A DNA stretch of 64,000 nucleotides from Candidatus Rokuibacteriota bacterium (lineage in GTDB: Bacteria; Methylomirabilota; Methylomirabilia; Rokubacteriales; CSP1-6), in assembly GCA_016188005.1 (NCBI GenBank), contig JACPIQ010000086.1, forward strand, positions 62,001 through 126,000, written 5' to 3'. A program made the translations under genes and the position numbers. The notes under the pieces were generated by a model. That model saw only the letters and a list, made by a program, of their open reading frames with translations. It ran no database searches and was not told the origin of the DNA. Positions 10,162 to 18,364 of the stretch are shown piece by piece; position 1 is the stretch's first letter, and each line of letters opens with the position of its first letter.

Positions 10162-10940
10162 CACCAGCGCCTCCTCTTGCGGTAGAGCCGCCACCCCTTG
10201 GCCGGCGTCTCGGCCGCCCCGAGCCCGAGATAGACCTCCCGCACGTCCTCGTTCTCGCCGAGCTCACGCGCCGTCCCCTCCAGCACGACGCGCCCGGCCT
10301 CCATGATGGCTCCCCGCTGCGCCGCCTGCAGCGCCAGTCGCGCGTTCTGCTCGACGAGCAAGATGGTCGTCCCCGTCCGGCTGATCGTGGCCAGCGCCTC
10401 GTAGACGTTCTTTGCGATCCGAGGGGCCAGCCCCAGCGATGGCTCGTCGAGCATGAGGAGCCGCGGCCGCCGCAGCATGGCCCGCCCGAGCGCCAGCATC
10501 TGCTGCTCGCCCCCGGAGAGAGTCTCCGCCTCCTGGCGCGCGCGCTCCTTGAGGATCGGGAACATGCCGTAGACGAACCCGAGATCCGTGGCGGTCCCGG
10601 CATCCCGCCGCCCCCAGAGCCCCAGCGCCAGGTTCTCCGCGACGGTGAGCTCCTTGAAGAGCCCCCGGTCCTCGGGCACGTAGACGATCCCGAGGCGGGC
10701 GACGGCCTCAGGCTGCCACCCGTCGATGCGCCGGCCGCCGAACAAGATCTGCCCCTTCTTCGGCTGATCCTTCAGCAGCCCCGCGATGGTCCTGAGCAGC
10801 GTGGTCTTCCCCGCCCCGTTGGGGCCGAGCACGGTGAAGATCTCCCCTTCGTGGACCTCGAGCGAGACCCCGAACAACGCGTAGATCCGGTCGAAGTAGA
10901 GCGTCTCGATGCTCGAGACCTGGAGGAGCACTGTCGTCAT
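10161..10940 (-). CDS. livF: Liv-type ABC transporter ATP-binding protein (LivF)
   Basis: The 259-residue ATPase has Walker A GPNGAGKTT (about residues 38-46), Q-loop region YVPEDRGLF, signature LSGGEQQMLALGRAM, Walker B LLMLDEPSLGL and an H-loop region where VEQNA replaces the usual His segment, as normal for LivF. It energises the importer together with LivG. The C-terminus carries a short basic extension (KGWRLYRKRRRW) beyond the usual end. Its TGA overlaps the ATG of the acyl-CoA ligase. Confidence 0.93.
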   Translation of the reverse strand: MTTVLLQVSSIETLYFDRIYALFGVSLEVHEGEIFTVLGPNGAGKTTLLRTIAGLLKDQPKKGQILFGGRRIDGWQPEAVARLGIVYVPEDRGLFKELTVAENLALGLWGRRDAGTATDLGFVYGMFPILKERARQEAETLSGGEQQMLALGRAMLRRPRLLMLDEPSLGLAPRIAKNVYEALATISRTGTTILLVEQNARLALQAAQRGAIMEAGRVVLEGTARELGENEDVREVYLGLGAAETPAKGWRLYRKRRRW

Positions 10941-11013
10941 GGATCGTCCGCCCGGCAGCCGGGCCTGTTCGCGCTAGCGCTCATCGGGTCCTGGACGCAG
11001 CCCGCGCGTCTCA

Positions 11014-11766
11014 TCACTCGCCCAGGTACGCCTTGATGACGTCGGGGTGACGCTGCACCTCCGCGGGCGTGCCCTCGGCGATCTTCACCCCGTGGTCCAG
11101 CGCCACCATCCGCCCGGCCAGGCGCGAGGCCACGCGCAGGTCGTGCTCCACGAGGAGGATCGTGATCCCGAAGCGCCCGCGGATCTCGTGGATCCAGTAG
11201 CTGAACTCCTCCTTCTCCTCCTGGGTGAGGCCCGACACCGGCTCGTCCAGCAACAGGAGTCGCGGCTCCGTCGCCAGGGCCCGGCCCAGCTCCACCCGCT
11301 TCTGGACCCCGTAGGGGCAATCGGCCACCCGGCCCTTCCGCACCGCCTCGAGGTTGAGGAACTCGATGATCTCCTCGCAGCGCCGCCGGTGGCGGTTCTC
11401 CTCCCCCCTGAGCCGCAGCACGGCGTGGAGGAAGTTCTTCCTGAAGTGCAGGTGCCGGCCGACCATGAGGTTGTCCAGCACCGACATGTTGTGGAAGAGC
11501 CGAAGGTTCTGGAAGGTGCGGGCGACACCGAGACGGGTGATGGCGTCCGGCGACCGGCCCAGGAGACTCTCCCCACGGAACGCGAGAGCTCCCGCCGTCG
11601 GCGTGTAGATACCCGTGATGCAGTTGAACAGCGACGTCTTGCCCGAGCCATTGGGCCCGATGACCGCCAGCGTCTCCCCCTCCGCGATCGCGAGCCCCAC
11701 CTCCTGCAGCGCGCGGATCCCCCCGAAGTGGAGCGAGAGGTCCTTGACCTCGAGCAGAGCCCCCAT
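11014..11766 (-). CDS. livG: Liv-type ABC transporter ATP-binding protein (LivG)
   Basis: The 250-residue ATPase has Walker A GPNGSGKTS, the LivG insert with VARTFQNLRLFHNMSVLDNLMVG, a diverged signature (CPYGVQKRVELGRAL instead of LSGGQ), Walker B LLLLDEPVSGL and the H-loop LLVEHDL. The relaxed signature is common in LivG. It pairs with LivF. It starts 110 bp after the binding-protein gene and is followed by a 73-bp gap to livF. Confidence 0.93.
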   Translation of the reverse strand: MGALLEVKDLSLHFGGIRALQEVGLAIAEGETLAVIGPNGSGKTSLFNCITGIYTPTAGALAFRGESLLGRSPDAITRLGVARTFQNLRLFHNMSVLDNLMVGRHLHFRKNFLHAVLRLRGEENRHRRRCEEIIEFLNLEAVRKGRVADCPYGVQKRVELGRALATEPRLLLLDEPVSGLTQEEKEEFSYWIHEIRGRFGITILLVEHDLRVASRLAGRMVALDHGVKIAEGTPAEVQRHPDVIKAYLGE

Positions 11767-11875
11767 GGCTCAGGGCGGCGCGGTGACGGTCGGCGGGGGA
11801 ATGCGGCGCGAGCGAGCGGGGGAGCGCCCCTCGGGCGCCCCCCCGGCTGTCCCGGTCAGTGGCCAGCTCCCTCGT

Positions 11876-13072
11876 CTAGAAGTGGGGCGGGAAGGGCTGG
11901 TAGCCCGTGATGACGGTGAAGGAGGCGTCGGCCGCCTTCTTGGCCTGCGCCATCCGGATCGGGTTGAGACCGTGCCGGCGGTTCGGCCCCCAGGTGATGG
12001 GTGCCGTCAGCTTCTCGGGCGTCCAGTCCTTGATGCTCTCCATGGCCTCGATGAAGCCGTCGCGCGTCAGGTTTCGCCCCGCGCGCTTCAGCCCCTCCAC
12101 CGTCGCCATCATTCCGACCACGCCGGCCAGGGCAAAGCTCTCGCGCCCCTTCAGCTTCGGGTCCTGCTTCACGATGATGTCGATGATGCGGTCGGCCTCC
12201 GGCTCGCCCGGCACCGCACCGGTCAGGTTGTAATAGGCTCCTTCCCAGAGTTCGCCCAGGAGCCTGAACATCACGTGCCGGTCACCCAGGGGAAATGAGG
12301 CGAAGATCTTCGGCCGGTAGCCGGCCTTCGCCATCTCCTTGATGAGCCCCGCCCCGTGGGTCGCGGTGGAATAGATGATGACGGCGTCCGCCCCCGACTC
12401 CTTGACCTTGAGGGCATGCGTGCTGAGCTCGCGGTCGGCGACCTCGTAGGAGACCTCCGCCGCCAGCGACACCGCGCCGCCGAGCTTGCTCACGCCCCGC
12501 TTCACGCCGTCGAGGCCACCCTTGCCGTAGTCGTCGTTCTGGTAGAAGATCGCGAGCTTCTTGGCCCCGCCGAGCTTGGCGGCCTGCTGGACGAGGAAGG
12601 CTCCCTCGTCGCCGTAGTCGGGGTAGACCATGAAGACGGTGCGGAGCTTCTCCCTGGGCTGCTTGGCGAAGACCTGCGGGTTGCCATACGGCCAGATGGT
12701 GGGCAGCTTGGCGTCGGCCACGTTGTCCTTGTTGGCGTTGAGGACAGCCGTCCCGAGCAGCCCGACCAGCGCGAACACCGAATCCTTCATCTCGTTGACG
12801 TTGGCGACGGCGCGGCCGGGGTTGTAGCCGTCGTCCTTGAGGACGGTCTTGAGCTTGCGGCCGTGGACACCACCCTGCTCGTTGACGTACTTCGCCCACG
12901 CCTCCGCGCCCAGCGCCGTCGTCCCCCAGGCCGCAGCCGGGCCGGAGAGCGGGGTGGTCAAGCCGAGGGTGACCTCGGTGTCGGTGACGCCGGGGGTCTT
13001 GGGCTGGGCCAGGGCCGGCGTCACGCCGAGAGCGACGACGAGCAACGCGGCTCCGAGAAGTCTCAGTTTCAT
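11876..13072 (-). CDS. Liv-type ABC transporter substrate-binding protein
   Basis: The 398-residue periplasmic protein begins with a signal peptide (MKLRLLGAALLVVALGVTPA, cleavage after ALA) and continues with the type I binding fold of the LivJ/Peripla_BP_6 family: TDTEVTLGLTTPLSGPAAAWG, FYQNDDYGKGGLDGVK and AVIIYSTATHGAGLIKEM. Family members bind amino acids, amides, or aliphatic and aromatic acids, so the ligand is open. It is the first gene of the importer cluster livJ-G-F-fadD-M-H, and a strong promoter would be expected upstream, though I did not find a clear one in 13073-13143. Confidence 0.92.
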   Translation of the reverse strand: MKLRLLGAALLVVALGVTPALAQPKTPGVTDTEVTLGLTTPLSGPAAAWGTTALGAEAWAKYVNEQGGVHGRKLKTVLKDDGYNPGRAVANVNEMKDSVFALVGLLGTAVLNANKDNVADAKLPTIWPYGNPQVFAKQPREKLRTVFMVYPDYGDEGAFLVQQAAKLGGAKKLAIFYQNDDYGKGGLDGVKRGVSKLGGAVSLAAEVSYEVADRELSTHALKVKESGADAVIIYSTATHGAGLIKEMAKAGYRPKIFASFPLGDRHVMFRLLGELWEGAYYNLTGAVPGEPEADRIIDIIVKQDPKLKGRESFALAGVVGMMATVEGLKRAGRNLTRDGFIEAMESIKDWTPEKLTAPITWGPNRRHGLNPIRMAQAKKAADASFTVITGYQPFPPHF

Positions 13073-13143
13073 GGGTGGGCCTCCTCCTGCGGGTTGCGCT
13101 CCTGAAAAAGGCTAGCCGAGTATAGGAATGGCCGCCTGCAAAG

Positions 13144-14358
13144 TCAACGCGCTTGACCCCTTGGCGGTTCCGGCTCGGCCCGTGATGCCCCTCTCCCGGT
13201 GCGGCGCCGGCCGGACAGCAGGCTCGCGGGGAGCACCGCCTCGTCCCCGAATCGCGCCTGCAGCCGGTCGAGGGCGCCGGCCAGTCGCTCCCGTCGCACC
13301 GCGTCGGGGGCCAGGAGCGACAGCTGCCCGCGCGCTGCCGGCCCCAGTCCTGCGGCCGAGATCCCGATCAGTCTGACCGGCTGCGTCAGCCGCAGGCGCT
13401 CCAGGAGGGCGCTCGCCTCCCGATAGATGACGAGCCCGTCCTGGGTCGGCTCGGTGCTGTGGGCGCGCGTGAGTGTGGAGAAATCGGCGAAGCGGACCTT
13501 GAGCGTCACCACGCGGGCGGCGTAGCCCTCGCTCCGGAGCTCACGGGCGATGCGCTCCGCCTGGGCGCGGAGCGTGGCCTGCAGCCGCGCGGGGTCGCGG
13601 TGGTCGGCGTCGAACGTCTCCTCGGCGCCCATGGACTTGGGCGGGGCGAAGGGCTCCACGGGCCGCTCGTCCAGTCCGCGCGCCAGGGCGCTGAGGGCTG
13701 CGCCGGATGCGCCGAAGCGCGCCGCGAGGTGGGCCACCGGCACCTGCGCGAGCTGGCCGATGGTGCTGATCCCCATGGCCCCGAGCGCCCGCTCCGTCGC
13801 GCCTCCGACTCCCCAGAGCCGCCCAATGGGCAGCGGTGCCAGGAACTCGGCCTCGCCTCCGGGCGGGACCACCACGAGCCCGTCCGGCTTGCGCAGGTCG
13901 GAGGCCACCTTGGCGACGAACTTGTTGGCGGCCACGCCCACGGAAGCCGTCAGTTGAATCCCGGCCCGGACCCGCCGCTTGATCTCGGCGGCGATGGCCC
14001 GGCCAGGGCCGAACAGCGCGCGGCTCTCGGTAACGTCCAGGAAGGCCTCATCGATGGAGAGCGGCTCGAGGCGCGGCGTGAAGTCGGACAGGATGGCCAT
14101 GATCTCGCGTGAGACGCGGGCGTACTTGTCACGGTCCACGGGAAGGAAGACGGCGTCCGGACAGAGGCGAGCCGCGCGCCCGATGGGCATGGCCGAGTGC
14201 ACCCCGAATCGGCGCGCCTCGTAGGAGGCGGCCGAGACGACCCCGCGTCCCCCGGGCGAGGCGCCCACGATGACCGGCCGGCCGAGGAGCTCGGGGCGGT
14301 CGCGCTGCTCGACGGACGCGTAGAAGGCGTCCATGTCCACGTGGAGGATCGTCCGCAC
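13144..14358 (-). CDS. dinB: DNA polymerase IV (Y-family)
   Basis: The 404-residue translesion polymerase has the catalytic VDMDAFYASVEQ at residues 7-18 with its two metal-binding aspartates, and SIDEAFLD in the palm. The fingers segment reads VSAASYEARRFGVHSAMP. The thumb has ASVGVAANKFVAKVASD, and the little finger domain follows from about 230. The GTG start was chosen because VRTILHVDMDAFY is the family N-terminus; the open frame upstream is a shadow of the HD gene. The last ~45 residues are Arg/Pro-rich and lack a clear beta-clamp-binding motif. It lies 26 bp after the HD protein gene. Confidence 0.92.
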   Translation of the reverse strand: MRTILHVDMDAFYASVEQRDRPELLGRPVIVGASPGGRGVVSAASYEARRFGVHSAMPIGRAARLCPDAVFLPVDRDKYARVSREIMAILSDFTPRLEPLSIDEAFLDVTESRALFGPGRAIAAEIKRRVRAGIQLTASVGVAANKFVAKVASDLRKPDGLVVVPPGGEAEFLAPLPIGRLWGVGGATERALGAMGISTIGQLAQVPVAHLAARFGASGAALSALARGLDERPVEPFAPPKSMGAEETFDADHRDPARLQATLRAQAERIARELRSEGYAARVVTLKVRFADFSTLTRAHSTEPTQDGLVIYREASALLERLRLTQPVRLIGISAAGLGPAARGQLSLLAPDAVRRERLAGALDRLQARFGDEAVLPASLLSGRRRTGRGASRAEPEPPRGQAR

Positions 14359-14384
14359 CGCGGGTGGAGATCCGGCCACCGGGG

Positions 14385-14954
14385 CTACTGCGGGGCGCCC
14401 CCGAGGCCCAGGCGCGGGGCGGCAGCGGTGAGGGCCTCGATCAGGAAGGCCAGATGCTCGTCCAGCGGGATCCCCAGCTCCTCCGCGCCGCGATACACGT
14501 CGGCGCGGTTCACCGTCCGGGCAAAGCCCTTGTCCTTGAGCTTCTTCAGCACCGAGCCGACCTCGAGCCCGTGGATGCTCCTGCCGGGCCGAACCAGCGC
14601 GCACGCGGTGAGGAAGCCGGCGGGCTCGTCGCAGGCGTAGAGGGCCCGGTCCAGGCGGGAGAGGCGGGGACAGCCGGAATAGTCAGCATGCCCCAGGATC
14701 GCGTAGACGGTCGGCTCCGGCACCCCGCGGGCGCGGAGAATCTCCGCTCCCTTCATCGGGTGCTGGGGCGCGGTCGGATGCACCTCGTAGTCGAAGTCGT
14801 GGAGCAGCCCCGCGATGCCCCACGTCTCGGGGTCCCCGTCGTAGCGGGCCGCGTAGGCCTGCATCGCGGCCTCCACGGCCAGGGCGTGCTTGCGGAGGTT
14901 GTCAGACCGGGTGAACTCGGTGAGGAGCCCCCAGGCTCCATCCCGATTCATCAT
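14385..14954 (-). CDS. HD-domain protein, predicted phosphohydrolase
   Basis: The 189-residue protein has the HD superfamily layout: an early RSDNLRKHALAVEAAM, the LLHDFDYEVHP metal site at about residues 50-60, and a later GHADYSG and DRALYACDEPAGF. This resembles the small HDIG-type hydrolases of unknown substrate (often annotated HAD/HD family, YqeK-like). The ATG overlaps the stop of the small HTH gene as ATGA, so the two are translationally coupled. The next gene encodes DNA polymerase IV, which hints at nucleotide or damage metabolism but proves nothing. Confidence 0.8.
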   Translation of the reverse strand: MMNRDGAWGLLTEFTRSDNLRKHALAVEAAMQAYAARYDGDPETWGIAGLLHDFDYEVHPTAPQHPMKGAEILRARGVPEPTVYAILGHADYSGCPRLSRLDRALYACDEPAGFLTACALVRPGRSIHGLEVGSVLKKLKDKGFARTVNRADVYRGAEELGIPLDEHLAFLIEALTAAAPRLGLGGAPQ

Positions 14955-15136
14955 GGTGTGCGGTGAGCGGCCTGCCGGAGACGCCACTTGTCGATGGACT
15001 TCTTGGAGAAGAGCCACTGCCCGTCGTGGTGGAGCGAGGGGATCTGGCGCTCGGCCGCCAGCCGGGCCACGGTCTGCTCGTCCATGGCCAGGTACCTGGA
15101 AGCCTCCTTCACGGTCATCGCGTCCTTGGGAACCAC
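14951..15136 (-). CDS. Small excisionase/MerR-like helix-turn-helix protein
   Basis: The 61-residue protein is a single winged-helix domain of the HTH_17/excisionase type: MTVKEASRYLAMDEQTVARLA is the HTH, and IPSLHHDGQWLFSKKSIDKW is the wing and C-terminal helix. Such proteins bind DNA or serve as adaptors. The start could be the GTG at 15136 (good GGAGGAG ahead) or the ATG at 15118, and the family N-terminus favours either. It is coupled by a 4-bp overlap to the HD gene. No integrase or other mobile-element gene lies near, so it is unlikely to be a phage excisionase. Confidence 0.75.
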   Translation of the reverse strand: MVPKDAMTVKEASRYLAMDEQTVARLAAERQIPSLHHDGQWLFSKKSIDKWRLRQAAHRTP

Positions 15137-15199
15137 TCCTGTCTCTCCTCCCGTCTGGGGCGGCCGGCGTCACGCCGGGCCGCGCGTCGGTCTCGCGCG

Positions 15200-15871
15200 T
15201 CAGTCTCCCGCGGGCGTGGGCGTCTTGACCCCCTGCTTGAGCGCCTCCACCTCCACCTCCAGGGCATGGATGCGGTCGAGCAAGCTCTCCACGGTCCGCG
15301 CCAGTGGGTCGGGGAGATCCACCTGGTCGAGGTCGATCCCGCCCTTCACGCGCTGGCCGTTGCGGTATGTTACCCGTCCCGGCACGCCCACCACAACCGA
15401 GTTCTCGGGCACCTCGCGCACGACCACCGACCCGGCCCCGATCCGGCTGCCCGCTCCGATGCTGAAGGCCCCGAGGATCTTGGCCCCCGCGCCGACGACG
15501 ACGTTGTCTCCGAGCGTGGGATGGCGCTTCTCCCGCCTGAGGCTCGTGCCCCCGAGCGTCACCCCCTGGAGGAGGGTGACGTTCTCGCCGACCTCCGACG
15601 TCTCGCCGATGACCACGCCCATGCCGTGGTCGATGAAGAGCCCGTCGCCGAGCTGCGCGGCCGGATGGATCTCGATGCCGGTCAGGAACCGGCTGAGATG
15701 GGACACGAAGCGCGCTGCGGTGAGCCAGCCCTGCCGCCACAGCCAGTGGGCGAGGCGATGGTGCCAGATCGCGTGTACGCCGGGGTAGCAGAGTATGACC
15801 TCCAGCGCGGAGCGTGCCGCCGGGTCGCGCTCGAGCACCGTTCGAACATCCCGCCTCATCCGGTCAAGCAT
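15200..15871 (-). CDS. cysE: Serine O-acetyltransferase (CysE/EpsC type)
   Basis: The 223-residue enzyme acetylates serine for cysteine synthesis. The N-terminal helical part contains [20 protein letters not shown] and HRLAHWLW. The hexapeptide left-handed beta-helix follows ([59 protein letters not shown]), with the catalytic His/Asp pair in [12 protein letters not shown]. The C-terminal ~40 residues form a helical tail. The length fits the shorter EpsC-type form. It follows the nifU-like gene by 15 bp, giving a nifS-nifU-cysE order that joins cysteine supply to cysteine use. Confidence 0.93.
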   Translation of the reverse strand: MLDRMRRDVRTVLERDPAARSALEVILCYPGVHAIWHHRLAHWLWRQGWLTAARFVSHLSRFLTGIEIHPAAQLGDGLFIDHGMGVVIGETSEVGENVTLLQGVTLGGTSLRREKRHPTLGDNVVVGAGAKILGAFSIGAGSRIGAGSVVVREVPENSVVVGVPGRVTYRNGQRVKGGIDLDQVDLPDPLARTVESLLDRIHALEVEVEALKQGVKTPTPAGD

Positions 15872-15886
15872 GTCGCGCTCCCGTGA

Positions 15887-16264
15887 TCATGTTCTCCCCG
15901 CCCGCCCGAGGGCGTCCCGCGCCGCCGCCCTGATGGCCGCCGACACCACCTCGGCCGCGTGCGCCCGATCCTCCGGCAGCCCCCCCACGGCCCGCTCGAC
16001 CCGCGCGCTGCTCAGCTCCACCAGCTCCGCCAGCTGGGCTCCCGTGATCAGCTCGGTCCCGGCGCTGGAGGTGGCGATGGTGGGCCCGCACCCGTAGGAC
16101 TGGAAGCGCGCCTCCACCACCTGACCGCCCCGCACCCGCAGGTACACGCGCGCCAGGTCCATGCACTCCGGGTACTCGCCCTCGCCCACCCCGTCGGGCT
16201 CCCGCATCATGCCCGCATTCCGTGGATTCCGGAAGTGGTCCACGAGCGTCTCGCTGTACCGCAC
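15887..16264 (-). CDS. NifU/IscU-like scaffold lacking the third cysteine
   Basis: The 125-residue protein aligns to Fe-S scaffold proteins over its whole length (VRYSETLVDHFRNPRNAG at the N-terminus, then GYGCGPTIATSS-like text). Two of the three cluster cysteines are present, in YPECMDLA and SYGCGPTIATSS. The third, which should be in an HCS motif, is replaced: the segment reads LPEDRAHAAEVVSAAI, so HC becomes HA. The first motif also has ECMD instead of ECGD. The GTG start shares one base with the stop of the adjacent desulfurase gene. It may be a sulfur acceptor or an assembly partner rather than a classical scaffold. Confidence 0.82.
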   Translation of the reverse strand: MRYSETLVDHFRNPRNAGMMREPDGVGEGEYPECMDLARVYLRVRGGQVVEARFQSYGCGPTIATSSAGTELITGAQLAELVELSSARVERAVGGLPEDRAHAAEVVSAAIRAAARDALGRAGRT

Positions 16265-17418
16265 TAGACCCTCGCGGGGGACAGGCTTCGCAGCCTGGCC
16301 ACCAGCGGCACCACCGCCTCGATGACGTAGTCGATGTCCTCGGCCGTCGTGCTCCGGCCCAGCGAGCAGCGCACGGAGCCCATGGCCCAGTCCACCGGCA
16401 CGCCCATGGCCACGAGGACGTAGGACGGCTCCACGTTGCCCGAGGTGCACGCCGAGCCGGCCGACACGCCGATCCCCTTGAGGTCGAGCCCGAGCACGAT
16501 GGACTCGGACTCCACGTGGCGGAAGCACACGTTACACGTCCCCGGGAGCCGCCGGGTCGGATGCCCGTTGAGACGCACCTCGTGCGAAACCGCGCTGATG
16601 CCCTGCCAGAGTCGGTCGCGGAGCGCGGCGAGGCGGGGCGCTTCGGCCTCCATGTCGCGCCCCCGGATCTCCACCGCGCGGCCCAGGCCCACGATGCCCG
16701 GCACGTTCTCCGTGCCGGCCCGCCGGTGGCGCTCGTGCTCCCCGCCGTGCTGGACGGCGACCAGCTTCGTCCCCTTCCGTATGTACAGGCCGGCGACGCC
16801 CTTCGGTCCGTAGATCTTGTGGCCCGAGAAGGACAGAAGGTCGATGCCGAAGCCCTCCACGTCGACGAGGATCTTGCCGAAGGTCTGCACCGCGTCCACG
16901 TGGAAGGGGATCCCGCGCTCGCGCGTCAAGGCGCCGACGGCGGCCACCGGCTGGAGGGTCCCCACCTCGGAGTTGGCGTGCATGAGGGACACCAGGATCG
17001 TGTCCGGCCGGAGCGCCCGCTTCACGTCGTCGGGGTCCACCATCCCATATCCGTCCACCGGCACGTACGTCGCCTCGAAGCCCTGTGTCTCCAGCGTCTG
17101 GCAGGTTCGCAGGACCGCGTGGTGCTCGATGGCGGAGGTGATGATGTGCCCGTGCCCGCGGGCCGCCGCCACCCCCTTGATGGCGAAGTTGTCGGACTCG
17201 GTGCCGCCCGAGGTGAAGACGATCTCGTCCCTGCCGGTGCGGAGGAAGCCCGCCACCTGCTCGCGGGCGGTCTCCACGCCGTCGCGGGCCTCCCGCCCGA
17301 AGGCATGGACGCTCGACGGGTTGCCGAAGCGTTCGCCGAAGTAGGGCAGCATGGCCTCCAGCACCTCCGGGTGCACCGGCGTGGAGGCATTGTGATCGAG
17401 ATAGACGCGGCGGTTCAT
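16264..17418 (-). CDS. Cysteine desulfurase (NifS/IscS type), catalytically complete
   Basis: The 384-residue PLP enzyme removes sulfur from cysteine. It has YLDHNASTPVHPEV, GGTESDN, the catalytic His in SAIEHHAVL (residue 99), DAVQTFGK for PLP, the Schiff-base lysine in SFSGHKIYGPKG (residue 201) and the persulfide cysteine in SAGSACTSG. All expected residues are present, unlike the isc-operon copy at 22441-23667. AGGAG precedes the ATG. It is followed by the nifU-like and cysE genes and starts 37 bp from the divergent tusD-like gene, so it is the natural sulfur donor for that relay. Confidence 0.93.
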   Translation of the reverse strand: MNRRVYLDHNASTPVHPEVLEAMLPYFGERFGNPSSVHAFGREARDGVETAREQVAGFLRTGRDEIVFTSGGTESDNFAIKGVAAARGHGHIITSAIEHHAVLRTCQTLETQGFEATYVPVDGYGMVDPDDVKRALRPDTILVSLMHANSEVGTLQPVAAVGALTRERGIPFHVDAVQTFGKILVDVEGFGIDLLSFSGHKIYGPKGVAGLYIRKGTKLVAVQHGGEHERHRRAGTENVPGIVGLGRAVEIRGRDMEAEAPRLAALRDRLWQGISAVSHEVRLNGHPTRRLPGTCNVCFRHVESESIVLGLDLKGIGVSAGSACTSGNVEPSYVLVAMGVPVDWAMGSVRCSLGRSTTAEDIDYVIEAVVPLVARLRSLSPARV

Positions 17419-17446
17419 TGACGCTCCTCTCTCACGATGTTAGGCT
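17418..17446 (+). promoter_or_regulatory. Promoter for the tusDCB-like genes
   Basis: TTGACG at 17418-17423 and TAGGCT at 17441-17446 are separated by exactly 17 bases. The ATG of the tusD-like gene comes 9 bases after the -10 box, so the mRNA would have almost no leader. The -35 box touches the start codon of the divergent desulfurase gene. The call rests on spacing and -35 quality; the -10 is weak. Confidence 0.5.
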
Positions 17447-17455
17447 GACCTCGCC

Positions 17456-17773
17456 ATGGATCTCGCCGGTCGCAAGCTCGGCCTCATGGTTTCCACGGAG
17501 CCCGCCCACCCGAACCTCCAGACGGCCCTGGGCCTGTCGGAGGCGGCGCTCGCGCGCGGGGCCGAGGTGTACCTCTACCTGATCGACGACGGCGTCGTGG
17601 CCGTCGAGGACGTGCGCGTCCAGGCGCTGGCGGAGCGCGGAGCCAGGCTCTTCGTGTGCGCCTACGGCTGCCAGAAGCGGCGACTGCCGCTCTCCGAGCG
17701 AGCCACCAACTGCGGGCTCGTGGTGCTCACCGACATCATCGCGGGCACGGACCGCTTCCTGGCCCTCAACTAG
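17456..17773 (+). CDS. DsrE/TusD-like sulfur-relay protein
   Basis: The 105-residue protein has the DsrE fold pattern: LGLMVSTEPAHPNLQTALGLSEAAL, then VYLYLIDDGV, then RLFVCAYGCQKRRLP. Cys68 in VCAYGCQKR corresponds in position to the persulfide cysteine of TusD/DsrE; Cys72 and Cys86 are extra. It would accept a persulfide and pass it on as part of a TusBCD or DsrEFH heterohexamer. It is the first of three small + strand genes encoding all three subunit types, next to a cysteine desulfurase. Confidence 0.75.
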   Translation: MDLAGRKLGLMVSTEPAHPNLQTALGLSEAALARGAEVYLYLIDDGVVAVEDVRVQALAERGARLFVCAYGCQKRRLPLSERATNCGLVVLTDIIAGTDRFLALN

Positions 17774-17777
17774 CCGC

Positions 17778-18134
17778 GTGGCTGGCAACGAGTCCGTGCT
17801 CGCCATGATCTCGGAGGATCCCCGGACGTCGCACCGGGCCAACGAGGCCATGCGCATCGCCCTCGGCGTCGTGGCCGGCGAGAACGACGTCGCCATCGTG
17901 CTGACGGACGGGGCCGTCCACCTGCTCGACGACGAGACCGACGACCTTGTGGACGGCGATGACATCGCCCGGTACCGCTCCGCCCTGAGGAAGCTCGACG
18001 TCCCCTTCCACGTCGACGCGAGCGCCATCCCGGCGGGGCCCGACTGGAACGGCGAGGGGCACAGGATCATCCCCGTGACGCCCGAGGCCATCGCGCGGCT
18101 CGCAGCCTCCGCCCGGCGCTTCGTCATCTTCTGA
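17778..18134 (+). CDS. DsrF/TusC-like sulfur-relay protein
   Basis: The 118-residue protein belongs to the DsrE/F superfamily. SEDPRTSHRANEAMRIALGV and DVAIVLTDGAVHLL are the hallmark alpha/beta elements, and the end reads ARRFVIF. It has no cysteine, as is common for the TusC/DsrF subunit. It begins with GTG four bases after the tusD-like stop, and its TGA overlaps the next ATG (TGATG). It probably forms a complex with the flanking products. Confidence 0.72.
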   Translation: MAGNESVLAMISEDPRTSHRANEAMRIALGVVAGENDVAIVLTDGAVHLLDDETDDLVDGDDIARYRSALRKLDVPFHVDASAIPAGPDWNGEGHRIIPVTPEAIARLAASARRFVIF

Positions 18135-18364
18135 TGCCTCGCTACCTGCATCTCCTGAAGTCCGACTCCGGACAGCTGGCGGCGCCCGTGATCGAAAGCA
18201 TCGGGCGCGAGCCAGACTCCTCGGTAACGGTCGTCCTGCTGGACGACGCCCCACCCCCGCCGCTGCCCCACACCGCCCGCCTCCTGCGGCTGGGCGACGC
18301 CCCCCTCGACTACTCCGGGCTGCTCGACCTCATCTTCGAAGCCGACCGCGTGATCGTGTGGTAG
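18134..18364 (+). CDS. DsrH/TusB-like sulfur-relay protein
   Basis: The 76-residue protein starts PRYLHLLKSDSG, the DsrH/TusB signature, and has the short Rossmann-like pattern of that family (VTVVLLDDAP, FEADRVIVW). It lacks the cysteine that DsrH proteins of sulfur oxidisers carry, which leans towards a TusB-like structural role in tRNA thiolation. Its stop codon runs directly into the 48-bp tandem repeat. No tusA, tusE, mnmA or dsrAB was seen in the window. Confidence 0.72.
   Translation: MPRYLHLLKSDSGQLAAPVIESIGREPDSSVTVVLLDDAPPPPLPHTARLLRLGDAPLDYSGLLDLIFEADRVIVW

Noticed and set aside
14951-15136. Excisionase-like HTH gene as evidence of a prophage or integrative element
   Set aside because: No integrase, attachment repeats or phage genes are nearby, and the gene is coupled to an HD protein. 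Small HTH_17 proteins are common outside mobile elements.
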